Part shown: positions 9,759 to 20,143 of the stretch, piece after piece | Layout of the letters: the number at the start of each line of letters is the position of its first letter | Numbering within the stretch: position 1 is the first letter of the stretch | NCBI GenBank assembly: GCA_037501455.1 | Contig: CM074856.1 | Location: 22,713,001-22,777,000 of the forward strand | Length of the DNA stretch: 64,000 nt | Source: Lantana camara | Taxonomy: Eukaryota > Streptophyta > Magnoliopsida > Lamiales > Verbenaceae | Direction: 5' to 3' | Notes under the pieces: model-generated | The model's database searches: none | What the model saw: only the letters and a program-made list of their open reading frames with translations | What the model was told of the DNA's origin: nothing | Translations under genes and position numbers: made by a program

Positions 9759-12437
9759 TGTAACGCCCCGATTTTCAGACAGTCAGGTACGCTCGATACG
9801 TGTGGGTTTCGAGCGTTAGGACTTTATTTTATTACTTTCTTTTATTTAACTTATACGTGTTATACTAATTTTATAAATTGTGTTCCAACATGAATATGTG
9901 GAAATTATCTAAAAATCCATTTATTTCGAGAATTCTTGTATGCATGGAATTTAATTGCTATATGAATTAATTGTCCAACTTGTATTAATTGCATAATTGT
10001 CCTTAATTGCTCATTTCCTTTTCTTTAAGGATCTAATTGCATGAATATGTTAAGGGACCTAATTGATCATTTCCAAACCTTTTATCCTCAATTGCATAAC
10101 TTATGATACTTGGAGGACTTGATCACAAATACCACATATTTCCCCCAAATATATCGGTATACACATCTCTTCCTCAATCATCATTTTCATTTCATGCCAA
10201 TCATCCCATATTTGCCTCTCCTCTCTACCGATCCAAACCCCAACCAAGAGAAGGAGAGATTTCATCATTTCTTGCTAAAATCTTTGAGGAATTGGAGGCC
10301 TTGGGACTTCATCTTCATCATCTCTCCATCCTTTCTTCTCCTTCTTTCATTCAAGGTAGGGATGTAAGCATACATGATTTCTTGGGAGTTTATATGAAGC
10401 TAGGGTTGTAGTTAAATGAAATATTATGTGCTTTAATTGGTAGAAGCATGATCCTAAGCTTTAGGCTTGAATTTCATGCATGATTCTTGAGAAACATGAG
10501 ATTATATGATAGGTTTATATATAAGCTAAAGTTGGTAAATATGATGATTAAAGCATGGATTATGTGTTTATATTGTGTTTTATTGCACTTTAAGCATGTA
10601 TATATGTTTCCTTCTATGAATTATAAAATATGGAATGGATTATGAGTGTTTTGGGAGCTTTGGGAGCTTGGTTCGTAGCTCCCCTGTTCTTCTCCCCTGT
10701 TTTCTGAACCTTCTGTGTAACGGGAACGGCCGTTCCCATCCCCTTTGCAATTGGGGAACAGCCGTTCCCATTGTTTGAATAATGTGTCAGGCGGCGAGGA
10801 CGGGAACGCCCGTTCCCACTTTGTCTCTCAGACGGGAACGCCCGTTCCCATCTTTGGGGAGCCCGACAGCGGGAACGGCCCTTCCCACTTTGAACTGAAT
10901 CTTGGAACGGCCGTTCTCGGCCTCCTGGTAGTGCAGAAACTTTCTGCATAAAATTACAATTTCAGTCCCTCGTTCCAATGGCTTATTTGACCCCAAATTG
11001 CTATTATATGATTGATTATATGTCGAAGCAACATGTTATCATGTTACATTGTGTATTGCTCGATGTCTCGTGTATGATCATGCCGCGCGTCATTATATGA
11101 AGTAATTGTCTTGAATTGTGGTCTCATGCACGTACATTGTCCCGCTTCTTGTCCAATTATTCTCCAGGGTGGAGATTATCAAGCATGAGCACGTTCACGC
11201 AATCACGAGTGGTGTGTCGCCTGTCAGGTGAGGTTTAATTTCTAGTTATATAGAACCCGTATAACCTTTACGTGGATTTTGAGCCAAAGGTATTTATATT
11301 TATAATTTAATGAAAGCACGTATCATTTCAAGCATGTTATTGTTCATGAATGAAGCAAGTAGGTTACGTTAGTGTGCATGAATCAAGCATGTCATGTCAT
11401 GAAAGCAAGTCATGTGTTCTCCTGGCCAGGTCCTCCTTAGTGAGGGCGCTGGACTAGTCTTCGGGTCGGTGATTGTCCGTCCAATCACAGGAAGAACAAT
11501 ACCATATCGTGTTCGTGTGTTCTCTTGGCCAGGTCCTCCCTAGTGAGGGCGCTGGGCTGGTCTTCGGGCTGGTGGTTGTCCGTCCAACCACAAGAAGAAC
11601 AAAGGCCTATCATGTACATGTGTTCTCCTGGCCAGGTTCTCCTTAGAGAGGGCGCTGGGCTGGTCTTAGAGCCGGTGGTTGTCCGTCCAACCACAGGAGG
11701 AAAAAACCCTGTCATGTTACAAGCAAGCCATGTAGTGATTGCATGATTTCCATTCCATGAACGTGTTATATGACTACACTATTGCATGATTGCACGATAA
11801 TTGAATTGCGTGATCGCCTAATGATTAACAAGCAAGCAAGTATGTTTATCGATTGCATGAAAAGAACAAGAACTTAATATTGATAGTTGTATTCTCGGGC
11901 GAAGTTAGATTATTATTGAACTTGTATATCTATCTTTTATAAACCTTTACCCGAGAACATGACTCGCATGTTATCTGCGCTAATATGTATTTAAACCCCT
12001 CACTCGGTCTTCACAGACTGACGCCTCCACCTTTCAGGTTATTGCAGGTGCACGCTAGGCGGGAGTTGAGTCGAGTCGAGTCCCGTTCATGTAGTCGTGT
12101 CATCCGTGGTTCGTGTATTTATTTATTATGGTTAATTATGGAATTGTAGTTGTTGTTATTGTTAAATTGAAGATGATAATGTATTGATATGATCAGTTAG
12201 AATATATTTTATTTGGTAAACGAGAAATGTCATGATTGGATAAATGGAAATAGTTGATAATGTTAGGTTTATGCTTCCGCTTTATTATGTCGCATGTTCG
12301 AGTATCCCGCCTAGCTTGTCGTGTATTGCATTGTCACCCGTTCGTTATAGGTTGGTTCATGTACAGATCGCCCATTTCGTATGTGGATTGACCTGTAGTG
12401 CGGGGGTGTGGCACCTCCACGTGTCCGGGGTGCTACA
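9759..12437 (+). repeat. Element B 3' LTR
   Basis: This is the same length as the 5' copy and differs by scattered substitutions. It repeats the palindrome array (10722-10918) and the 103-bp triplet (about 11416-11713). The 158-codon frame at 12244-12720 runs out of this LTR into element A and is a junction artefact. Confidence 0.95.
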
Positions 12438-13426
12438 CTCATCATCTGGCCGGTCAGGTATCCGAGCTAACAGCTCCTTCTGCCTCTCAGAAAGCTCATC
12501 AAACCGGGCCTTACCCCAGCTGTACATCTGCCAGAGACGATCTCTATCTCGAATGGGCCACCATGGCAAATTGCAGTTCTTCAGCACTCTACTCTCCCAA
12601 GTTATAGCCAAGCCCACAACTTCCAAGTATTCTGGACCAATATGTCCAAAGTCAATAGGCAAAGCTTCTCGCGGTCTCCAATTCATCTCCCGAGCAAACA
12701 TCGTCACAAAAGCACCGTGAGCGATCGTACCAGTAACACTCCCAGCACTCTCCTGCAGCTTCCATAGAAACTCAATCGTACCATCAAACTTAATACCTTC
12801 CTTCATCATATACATTATACCCAACTCAGTCTCAGTAATGTGGCTATCTCTCCCATATCTAGCACCGAATCCCAGGGCTAAAATCCTATGGACTAGTACC
12901 CAAGTCAACGAATCAAGATAGTTGTCATGTGTGCATCGGGGGGAATAACTAGGGACACCCTCTCTCAATGGAAAGGATCTCCATACCTCCTCTCGCTGAG
13001 TATCACTCCATTTAGGCAAAGAAATAGTGCCATTAACTGGGAAACGAAGACTCTCTCTTACCCTGCTCACGCTCCATGCTCGAGTTTCCATATCAACAAC
13101 AGTGAAGGTCAAGGTGTTGTCCACCGGATCAAAGTTCATTGTGTGGAAGAAAGAGGCCATCATCTCCCGTAGGTCATATCCGTCTTAAAAAGGAATGGCA
13201 ACCAACCTATGTTGTCAAACAATCTCTTTACTTTCTCCCAAACCTCAAACTCCTTCATCCACATCTCCTTAAAGAATTTAGTACCCACAATGTTCCTTGT
13301 CAAATTCCTTTGAAAAGGATTCCCAAAAGCATTAACCGTTATATTGACCGATCCAAGAGGTTGATGGTCTAACCGGGATGAAGTAGTGAAAGGCTCCGGG
13401 ACTCTAGAGCGCTTAGTGCGACCCAT
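12438..13426 (-). pseudogene. 3' ORF of element A, main part
   Basis: The likely start is the ATG at 13424-13426 (MGRTKRSR), chosen because element C has MGRSKCAR at the same place and both lie just after a splice-acceptor-like site. The frame runs down to insertion B at 12438 and continues at 3990. One single-base frameshift sits near 13165. Landmarks shared with element C are LFDNIGWL, VWRSFPL, YLDSLTW, ELGIMYMMKE and GHGAYVTM (GAFVTM here). The basic N-terminus could bind nucleic acid or act in nuclear import. I see no signal peptide or membrane segment, so it is not an obvious envelope protein. It may belong to the plant Athila ORF family, but I cannot confirm this. Confidence 0.8.
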
Positions 13427-13431
13427 AATAC

Positions 13432-13862
13432 CTAAATCAAACAAATATAGCAAGACAAAACACAAAGAAATCAATCACCAATCACTTGGATAATTCATCA
13501 AACACCTTGTGAGCTTAAGCCTAGGGTGTGAGTTCTAACTTAAGTTCTTCAATCTACCCAACTCAACTTCACACTAGCTTATATTCTACAATTCAAACTT
13601 AAAATTCCCTACCTTCAACTCCATAATTCGTACTCAAGATTACTTAGAAGTTAGGATTCTTCAAAGATTTAACCCAATTCAAGTTAACTTCAATTTAAGG
13701 CATCAATCCTAATTCTAGCATGCTTAATCTCTCAAAATTTATCAATTCAATCTCAAAGTGACTCCTAACATGCAATTCAATCCTAGGTTTCAATCTTAGA
13801 TTGGAACAATTAGCTCTAACAATTCACTCTATAAAAGGGGATATTGACTTACCTTGATTCAC
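13432..13862 (-). other. Putative 5'UTR intron before the 3' ORF of A
   Basis: On the minus strand the donor AAG/GTAAGTC is at 13862 and the acceptor TTTAG at 13432, five bases before the ATG, giving 431 nt. Element C has a donor and acceptor at the matching places (56776-57201, 426 nt). The conserved layout, not just the loose site consensus, supports splicing. Confidence 0.6.
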
Positions 13863-13975
13863 AAGTGAGAAGAGAATGTATAAACTTGGTGGAAAAGCTT
13901 CTTGCTTGTAAATGGATAATGGTTGGCCCAAGGGAACTATTGAATCTCTTCTAAGGTAGAATAAGTGGGTGCAAG

Positions 13976-13987
13976 TGTATTTATAGG
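13976..13987 (-). promoter_or_regulatory. Putative internal promoter (TATA-like) for the 3' ORF of A
   Basis: On the minus strand CCTATAAATAC lies between the palindrome array (14081-14277) and the intron donor (13862). The arrangement array, TATA-like box, leader repeats the layout in the LTR. A start about 30 bases downstream would give a first exon of roughly 90 nt. Confidence 0.55.
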
Positions 13988-14080
13988 TTTGGGGGAGAAA
14001 ATCCGAAATTGGGTAGGATAAGACTTAATTTAACCCTAAAAACGTGTTTCCTAAAACTTAAATTTTTCCAGTCGGACTGG

Positions 14081-14277
14081 TAACGGGCGTTACAGGTTTT
14101 TCTCTTGAAAGGGGTAACGGGCGTTACCCCTCTGGGCCGAGACGCCTGTTTCCATTAATGGGCGTTACCAAAAAAACAATTGATAAGGTGTAACGCCGTT
14201 TACCTATACTACCCGGGGCATCTGACCTTGTTAACGGGCGTTACCAAAAGGTAACTGCAATGGTATAACGCCCGTTA
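14081..14277 (-). promoter_or_regulatory. Internal paired-palindrome array of A, upstream of the 3' ORF
   Basis: Six motifs related to TAACGGGCGTTA start at 14081, 14115, 14156, 14191, 14232 and 14266. Spacings are 34, 41, 35, 41 and 34, and the single 35 adjoins a motif with an internal base change (TAACGCCGTTTA). Element C has the same 34/41/34/41/34 series at 56351-56546. The array is probably an enhancer shared in design with the LTR. Confidence 0.75.
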
Positions 14278-14933
14278 CTCACTATTCCGCCCAAAACATA
14301 ATTAAACACAAACACAACGCTAATGGTGCTCAATCACGTCAATTAACTGAAATTAACTCATAGTATTCAATCAAACCATATTGTACCGTTCTCGAAACAC
14401 ATAAACACATACATTAATTCATATCAACAATTCATTCTCCTCTAGAAAGAAAATCAATGTCATGCACATGCATACGAACAAAGTAAATGGACCTCATAAT
14501 AATGCTCAAATAACGGTCCTTGCACCATGTAGACCATGGTTTCCTAGCAAAACAACAAGTGACCTGTAAACGAGAGAGACACAATTATCGCGAGAAAAAC
14601 GAGGACGAAATAAACGAAAACAACGGAAACAAAGATAAAAACGAAAAGAAAAAGAAAAATTAGTTCTAAGTTATAGTCATTAGCTTGACTTTGGAAACCA
14701 AATTGGGATTAACAATCCCCAAGCAACGAGTCACAAGGAGTGACCTCGTTCTTGTTACTCACAAAACCGGAGCTTGATCTCCAAGTATCTAATTCCAAAA
14801 CATCCTTCATTCTCGATCTCCGAGATTTCGGTTTTCCTTCCTAATCAAATGCATCTCTTTTCTCCGTGAACAGTGTCGTTCCATCTGGTGTATCACTTAT
14901 AACCTTAATCATGCAACCCTTATCCGGGGTCGC
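14278..14933 (-). other. Junction region where pol is missing in A
   Basis: Reading the minus strand, protease ends at 14934, and by about 14690 the sequence (CAAAGTCAAGCTA..GACTATAACTTAGAACTA) already matches what follows integrase in element C (about 55917-55950). The whole RT-RNase H-integrase block, normally several kb, is therefore absent, with a few hundred bases of gag-pol remnant left. No frame worth calling remains. Confidence 0.8.
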
Positions 14934-16960
14934 CTATGGTGTCATGGAACCAAAATTCCTGAACTCCATTCGTTCATCTCCTATTTTGAACGTGAGCGGT
15001 CCGTTTTGAACATCTATATCTGCTCCAGCTGTAGCCAGAAACGGTCTTTCTAGTATTAATAGCATCCTCTCATCTCTCTCAATATCAAGAACTACAAAAT
15101 CAACAGGAATGTGAAAATTTCCAACTTTTACCAAAATATCTTCAAGAATTCTTGTCGGATATTTCACCGATCTGTCTGCTAGTTGGAGTATCATATTCGT
15201 CGGTGTAAGCTTCTTCACTCCTAATTTCCTGCATGTAGATAATGGGATTAAAGTCACACTAGCTCCTAAATCACATAAAACATTATGAAATTCCAAAGAA
15301 CCAATAATAAGAGGAATTGAAAAATTCCCTGGATCTTTGAGCTTCGGAGGAAGCTTATGCTGAATAATAGCACTGCATTCCTCAGTAAGTATCACAATAG
15401 TGAAATTCTCAGGCTTCTCTTTGCTTGAAATCACTTCTTTCTCTAAATTCTCCTTCTTATGATCATCTTCCTCTTCAACTTTCTCAAGTACAACTTTCTC
15501 AACATCCAAACCTGCAAGTATCTTCGGATCTTCATTCTCACTATTGTCTCCTACAAATATGGCCTGACAATGCTCCTTACGATTATTTTCAGTTTGGCTT
15601 GGTAGCATTCCTGGACCTCTCAAATTCAGAGATTGAGCAATCTGACCAATCTGAGTTTCCAGAGTTCTGGTCTGATTTACCACTTGATCTAATTGAGCTT
15701 CCAACTTATGATGTCGACCCGTAGACACGGTTATGAATTTCTCAAGTGCGACCTCCCATCACTGCTTTTACTTCTGTTAAGGGGGCGCAACATTGAATGG
15801 GGCTGGTGGTGGTGGTTGAAATTGCTGCCTAGGCTGAAACTGCGGCCTGTGTTGAGGTGGTTGTTGAACATTCTGATTATTAGACCACGACAAGTTAGGG
15901 TGGTTCTTCCATCCTGGGTTGTAGGTGTTTGAGTAGGGATTATTTGCTAGTTTGAAGTTATTTGCATAATTCACCTGCTCTTGCACCTGTTCTCCTGCAT
16001 TGGTATGAGGACACATATTAAAATCATGTGGACTACTACAAATTTCACATGTTACCTGAACTGGTTGGGATTGTATCCCAATTGCATTGACTGAAAGTTG
16101 GTCCAATTCCTTGTTAAGGGCTTCAAATTTAGCTTTGATGGCTGTTAAGCCATCTAACTCCATAACTCCTGCTTGCACTTTTGCTGGTCGCGAATGGCTC
16201 ATCTCATGCACAAAAACATCGTTTTGTGACATATTATCTAACAACTCAGTAGCAACTGCTTCAGATTTTGTAAAGAATGCTCCGCCAGCTGCGGTAGCCA
16301 TCGCTCCTCTAAAAGTAGGAGACATCCCATTGTAAAAAGTCTGAATCAATAACCAACCGGGAATCCCGTGATGTGGACACTTCTTCTGCAAATCCTTAAA
16401 TCTCTCCCAAGCTTCATAGAAAGACTCTCCATCCAACTGTCTGAAACCTTGAATATCATTCCTATACTTCGTGGTTTTCCTAAGAGGAAAGAACTTGGCT
16501 AGGAAAGCCTAAGATAACGCTGCCCAAGTCTGAAAGGATTCATTTGGGACAGTACTCAGCCATGTTTTAGCTCGTTCCCTAAGTGAAAAGGGAAAAAGCC
16601 TAACTCGGATAGCATCAGTAGTGACATTGTGAATTTTGAAGGTATCACACACTTCCAAAAAATACTCCAGATGTGAAGTCGGATCCTCCAAAGGTAATCC
16701 TGAAAACGGATTATTTTGCAGCAGATTTATGATAGCTGGTTTAATTTCAAAGTCATTTGCTGCAATCGGGAGACGAGCTGCAGTCTGAATTGCTCCAGCC
16801 AGGGGTACGTTATAATCTCTTATGGCTTGTGGTGGTGGTGGGTCTGCTCAGCCATCGGTAAAGTAATTGGTTTCTTCTCCTCCTTACGCCTTCTCCTAAT
16901 AGCACTCAGTGTTGTCTCAATTTCCGGATCGTACGGAACTAATTCGGGGTCTTGAGATCT
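14934..16960 (-). pseudogene. gag-protease of element A (broken)
   Basis: Three same-frame segments on the minus strand carry, in order, a gag part (from about 16960, with EDPTSHLEYFLEVCDTF), the gag core with GESFYEAWERFKDL, a zinc knuckle CEICSSPHDFNMC (CX2CX3HX4C, the variant typical of Athila-type gag) and a Gln/Pro-rich tail, then a coiled segment and an aspartic protease with the active-site motif DLGAS. Stops at about 16509 and several near 15777 interrupt the frame. Gag would form the particle and protease would mature it. The protease ends in ADIDVQNGPLTFKIGDERMEF with no RT following. The broken frame means this copy cannot make an intact Gag-Pro. Confidence 0.85.
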
Positions 16961-17099
16961 TCACATGCACTGCAAACCTGCACAAGGAAAAGAAATCCTC
17001 AGTCCAATTCCATAGTAACAAAGATAATGAACACAAAGTAAAGTAATAGTCTAAAACACTAGATCAAAATAATTGAGCAATATTGACTTAAAACCCCTT

Positions 17100-17117
17100 C
17101 CTCGTCAACGGCACCAA
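17100..17117 (-). promoter_or_regulatory. Primer binding site of element A (tRNA-Asp-like)
   Basis: On the minus strand TGGTGCCGTTGACGAGG lies six bases inside the 5' LTR end. It is close to the tRNA-Asp-complementary TGGCGCCGTTGCCGGGG common in Athila/Tat elements, with a few changes. Confidence 0.75.
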
Positions 17118-17122
17118 AAACT

Positions 17123-18571
17123 TGTTGTAAGGTTTACTAAAGTTAAAAACCAATTGTGCAAGTGTACACTAACATACGCGTAGCACAATAGGATCGAACC
17201 CACAGGGAAGGGAAATCAATCACTACTCTATATTCTTCTCTAATCTAAAGACTTGAAGGAAAGCAATTGTTGTTTCTATTAATCTACTAAGCCAAAAATT
17301 AACAATTAACTAGAATTAAACAAAAATAATAACTTAACCACACGAATTAAACTCAGTAAACTAAGCAGGCAGGGGAAAAGTAATGAATCATACAATCAAG
17401 AGCTGATGTGATACTCGTTTGACAATTGTAATTCTACAACCTGGTCACTTATATTTGTATTACCCTCGCTCAAGGTGTAACCAAGTGCTTAATTAGTGTT
17501 CAATGTTGCTCTCGCAATCACCAATAGTTAATTAAACCATAGGAACAAGACTAGTGCAATTCAGTATTCTAGCGGGCTCGGCATGGAATAAGATTACTGT
17601 TGTATAAGGTAGGACCAAATCTTTTTGTACCCTACAACTTACAAGTTCTGAAAACCATCTAAATTACCATCACTCTTTCGATCTATAGGCAATTATGACA
17701 CATGCTAAGGGTGATCAGGCCATCGCAAGTCAATTCAAACCTGTTTCAAACTAAGAATTACCACAAGTCATTCAAGCATCTTATCAAACATCTATCATGC
17801 AATCATCATCACTCCCCCTAGCCCTAGAGAATTAGCTACTCATAATTAAAATAAAACTCATAAAACTAAAGGAAATTGCATTAAAATAAATCATAGTTAT
17901 CAAATCTAAACAAAGTCTCCAAAACAAAAGCATAAACATTCAGCAGTATCTAAAAACGAATCTAACATACGAAACTAAAACTAAATTCAAAGGAATTAGT
18001 TTGTAAATTAAAGCAACAATAAAACCAAAGATCGTTCTCGGAATTCAATCCTCTCGTCTTCTCGAATTCTCTGAAAATCTCTAAAAAACCCTTGGTCTTC
18101 TCTCCAAAGCCTAGGTCTTGACCTCGAAGAAAAAAACTCTCGAAAAGACTCTAAAATACATTAATATAGCAGCCCAAAATAATTCTCGCCCCCCAGGTAA
18201 CGGGCGTTACCTATCCATGTGTAATTGTTGTTAACGCCCGTTACTGCTTGAAATCGTCATAACGTTTTTATTAGTGGTAACGGGCGTTACCACTTTCCTT
18301 CTACACAGGGGTAACGGGCGTTATCCCTCCTCTCTCGCCAAACACTCCCCTTCTGTAGCCAGTAAAGGGGGTTACTTCTTTTATACTCCTAAGTAGAAAC
18401 GGGAGTTACCACATTTTCCTCCAAAAATGCGTGAAATCGCCTTGCTTCACCGTTTCGTAACTCCAACTCCAAAATCACCTGAACGGAGCAAAATAAACAC
18501 ACAAACACATTAACCGACACCAAAATATACTCTAATTAACGCTCAAAATCATGCAATTTCTACACACAACA
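17123..18571 (-). repeat. Element A 5' LTR (right copy)
   Basis: This 1,449-bp copy matches 723-2173, begins TGTTG and ends CAACA as printed, and is followed by the GTGCA duplication. Its palindrome array occupies about 18198-18408. Confidence 0.95.
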
Positions 18572-18728
18572 GTGCATTAAATGCAAAAGTGGTGGGAGAG
18601 CAAAAGAATTGAGGAAACGATGCGTGTATTGAAACGTGTGCCACATTTTACTAAAGTGGTTTGAGATTATAGACATTATCAACATGTCTTTTGAAATTAT
18701 ATCCAAATCTCACATGTGACGCCCCGCA

Positions 18729-19427
18729 TAGGGCTGCAAACGAGTCGAGCCGAGCCGAGCCGAGTTTGGCTTAAATAATCAGGCTTGAGATTGAGATTGA
18801 ATTTTTTTTACCTGACTCGAGCTCGGGATCGAGCTCGCCGAGCTTGGCATTGGGCGACTTGAACTCGGCTTGCCCCTAGCTCGGGATTGACTCGACTCGG
18901 CTTGATAAGGCTTGTCGGGATAAACTCGGGATCGGGTTTGAACTCGAAATCGGGCTCTATGCCAAAAAATATATAAAATACATTAAGAGATTAAAACTCA
19001 TTATTAATACACATACATATTTTATTATAATATATGATGCATAATTTGTTAGTACATATTATCTCATTAAACCATAGTAGTTAGTATCATACATGTTAGT
19101 AAATTTTATAATTATCAAAATGTTAGTACCATAAGCCATAGCATTTGAGATACAAAGTTATAAACATATAAAACACATTATCAAAAATATACTATATGCA
19201 TTGGTAAATTATATATTTTTAAGATATATATATATATACACTATATGATATATAAATGTACATAACATAATATTAGAGTTTGGAGTTCATACATGTTAGT
19301 AAACTATATAATTATAAAAAACATATTAGTACCATAAGCCATAGCATTTGAGACACAAAGTGATAAACATATAAAATACATTATCAAAAAATATACTATA
19401 TGCATTGGTAAATCATGCATTTTTAAG

Positions 19428-19474
<47 letters not shown>

Positions 19475-19808
19475 ATATATAAATGTACATAACATAATAT
19501 TAGAGTTTGGAGCTTGGACTATATGTAATTAATTAAATATATTATATATATGTTATATGTATAGATAATATATTACAAATTAATTATACAAATATATACA
19601 AAAAAAAAAATTAAAAAAAATATATGCCTAGGCTCGCGAGCTGGCTCGCAAGCCACGAGCCTGGGCATAACAGGATCGAGATTGACTCGATGGTGGACTC
19701 GAGATCGTCAGGGCTCAAATTGAGCTCGTCCATCCACGATTTCAAGCCGAGTCAGCTTGAGATCGGCTCACGAAGCTCGCGAGTTGGCTCGGCTTGTTTG
19801 CAGCCCTA
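18729..19808. mobile_element. hAT-like MITE, 1,080 bp
   Basis: Terminal inverted repeats TAGGGCTGCAAACGAG / TAGGGCTGCAAACAAG are flanked by the perfect 8-bp duplication GCCCCGCA (18721-18728 and 19809-19816), which points to hAT. Subterminal zones are rich in GAGCCGAGC and CTCGAGC motifs. The core is AT-rich, without coding capacity, and holds an internal duplication (about 19078-19210 and 19290-19420) plus a TA microsatellite at 19432-19470. Transposase would have to come from elsewhere. Confidence 0.9.
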
Positions 19809-20143
19809 GCCCCGCATCTTTGAAGCATGATCCGACGACGTTCATGAGTAAGTCTTTGCACCTATATGTTTAATTAAAGAATTATGTGACTTATATGATT
19901 GAATGTAAATCCAATTTAGTATGTTATTTATTTGGACTATTCTAAGATTAATTGTTAATTTAAATAATTACGTGCATATGTGCCTTAAACTATTTAGTTT
20001 AATTTAATTCGAATTTATTTCCAAGAAATAATTGCTAAGTTGATTTTAAATTCATTATGTTATTTAACTTGTTTAATTTGAATTTACTCAAATTCTTTGT
20101 GAATTATCTGTCGATTAATTATTTATGGGATGTCGTTAAATTG

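Larger units (their letters stand above)
3991..12437 (+). mobile_element. Element B: non-autonomous Tekay/Del-like LTR retrotransposon nested in A
   Basis: Two LTRs of exactly 2,679 bp (3991-6669 and 9759-12437) begin TGTAACGCCCCG and end GGTGCTACA. The 5-bp duplication CTCAT flanks the element (3986-3990 and 12438-12442). A primer site TGGTATCAGAGC follows the 5' LTR and a polypurine tract precedes the 3' LTR, so the element lies on the plus strand. The 3.1-kb interior has no recognisable gag or pol. The near-identity of the LTRs marks this as one of the younger insertions here. The Tekay/Del assignment is inferred from the LTR start, the primer site and the purine-rich end. Confidence 0.95.
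723..18571 (-). mobile_element. Element A: Athila-like Gypsy LTR retrotransposon, pol-deleted, carrying nested element B
   Basis: Two LTRs (723-2173 and 17123-18571) end in TGTTG..CAACA and are flanked by the perfect 5-bp duplication GTGCA (718-722 and 18572-18576). Read on the minus strand the order is 5' LTR, tRNA-Asp-like primer site, gag plus aspartic protease, palindrome array, TATA-like box, 3' ORF, long 3' non-coding region, polypurine tract, 3' LTR. RT, RNase H and integrase are absent: protease is followed within a few hundred bases by sequence that matches what follows integrase in element C. Mobilisation would need enzymes from an autonomous relative. Element B (3991-12437) is inserted in the 3' ORF. 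The lineage call rests on protease and gag resemblance to Athila-type elements, the primer site and the extra 3' ORF. Confidence 0.93.

Noticed and set aside
12244..12720. 158-codon plus-strand frame
   Set aside because: It crosses the boundary between LTR B and element A and overlaps the real minus-strand 3' ORF.
12438..13426. Envelope gene in element A
   Set aside because: The position fits, but neither copy shows a signal peptide or membrane segment.
14081..14277. CRISPR-like regularly spaced palindromes
   Set aside because: This is a plant retrotransposon region; motifs are only 12 bp, spacings alternate, and no cas gene is present.
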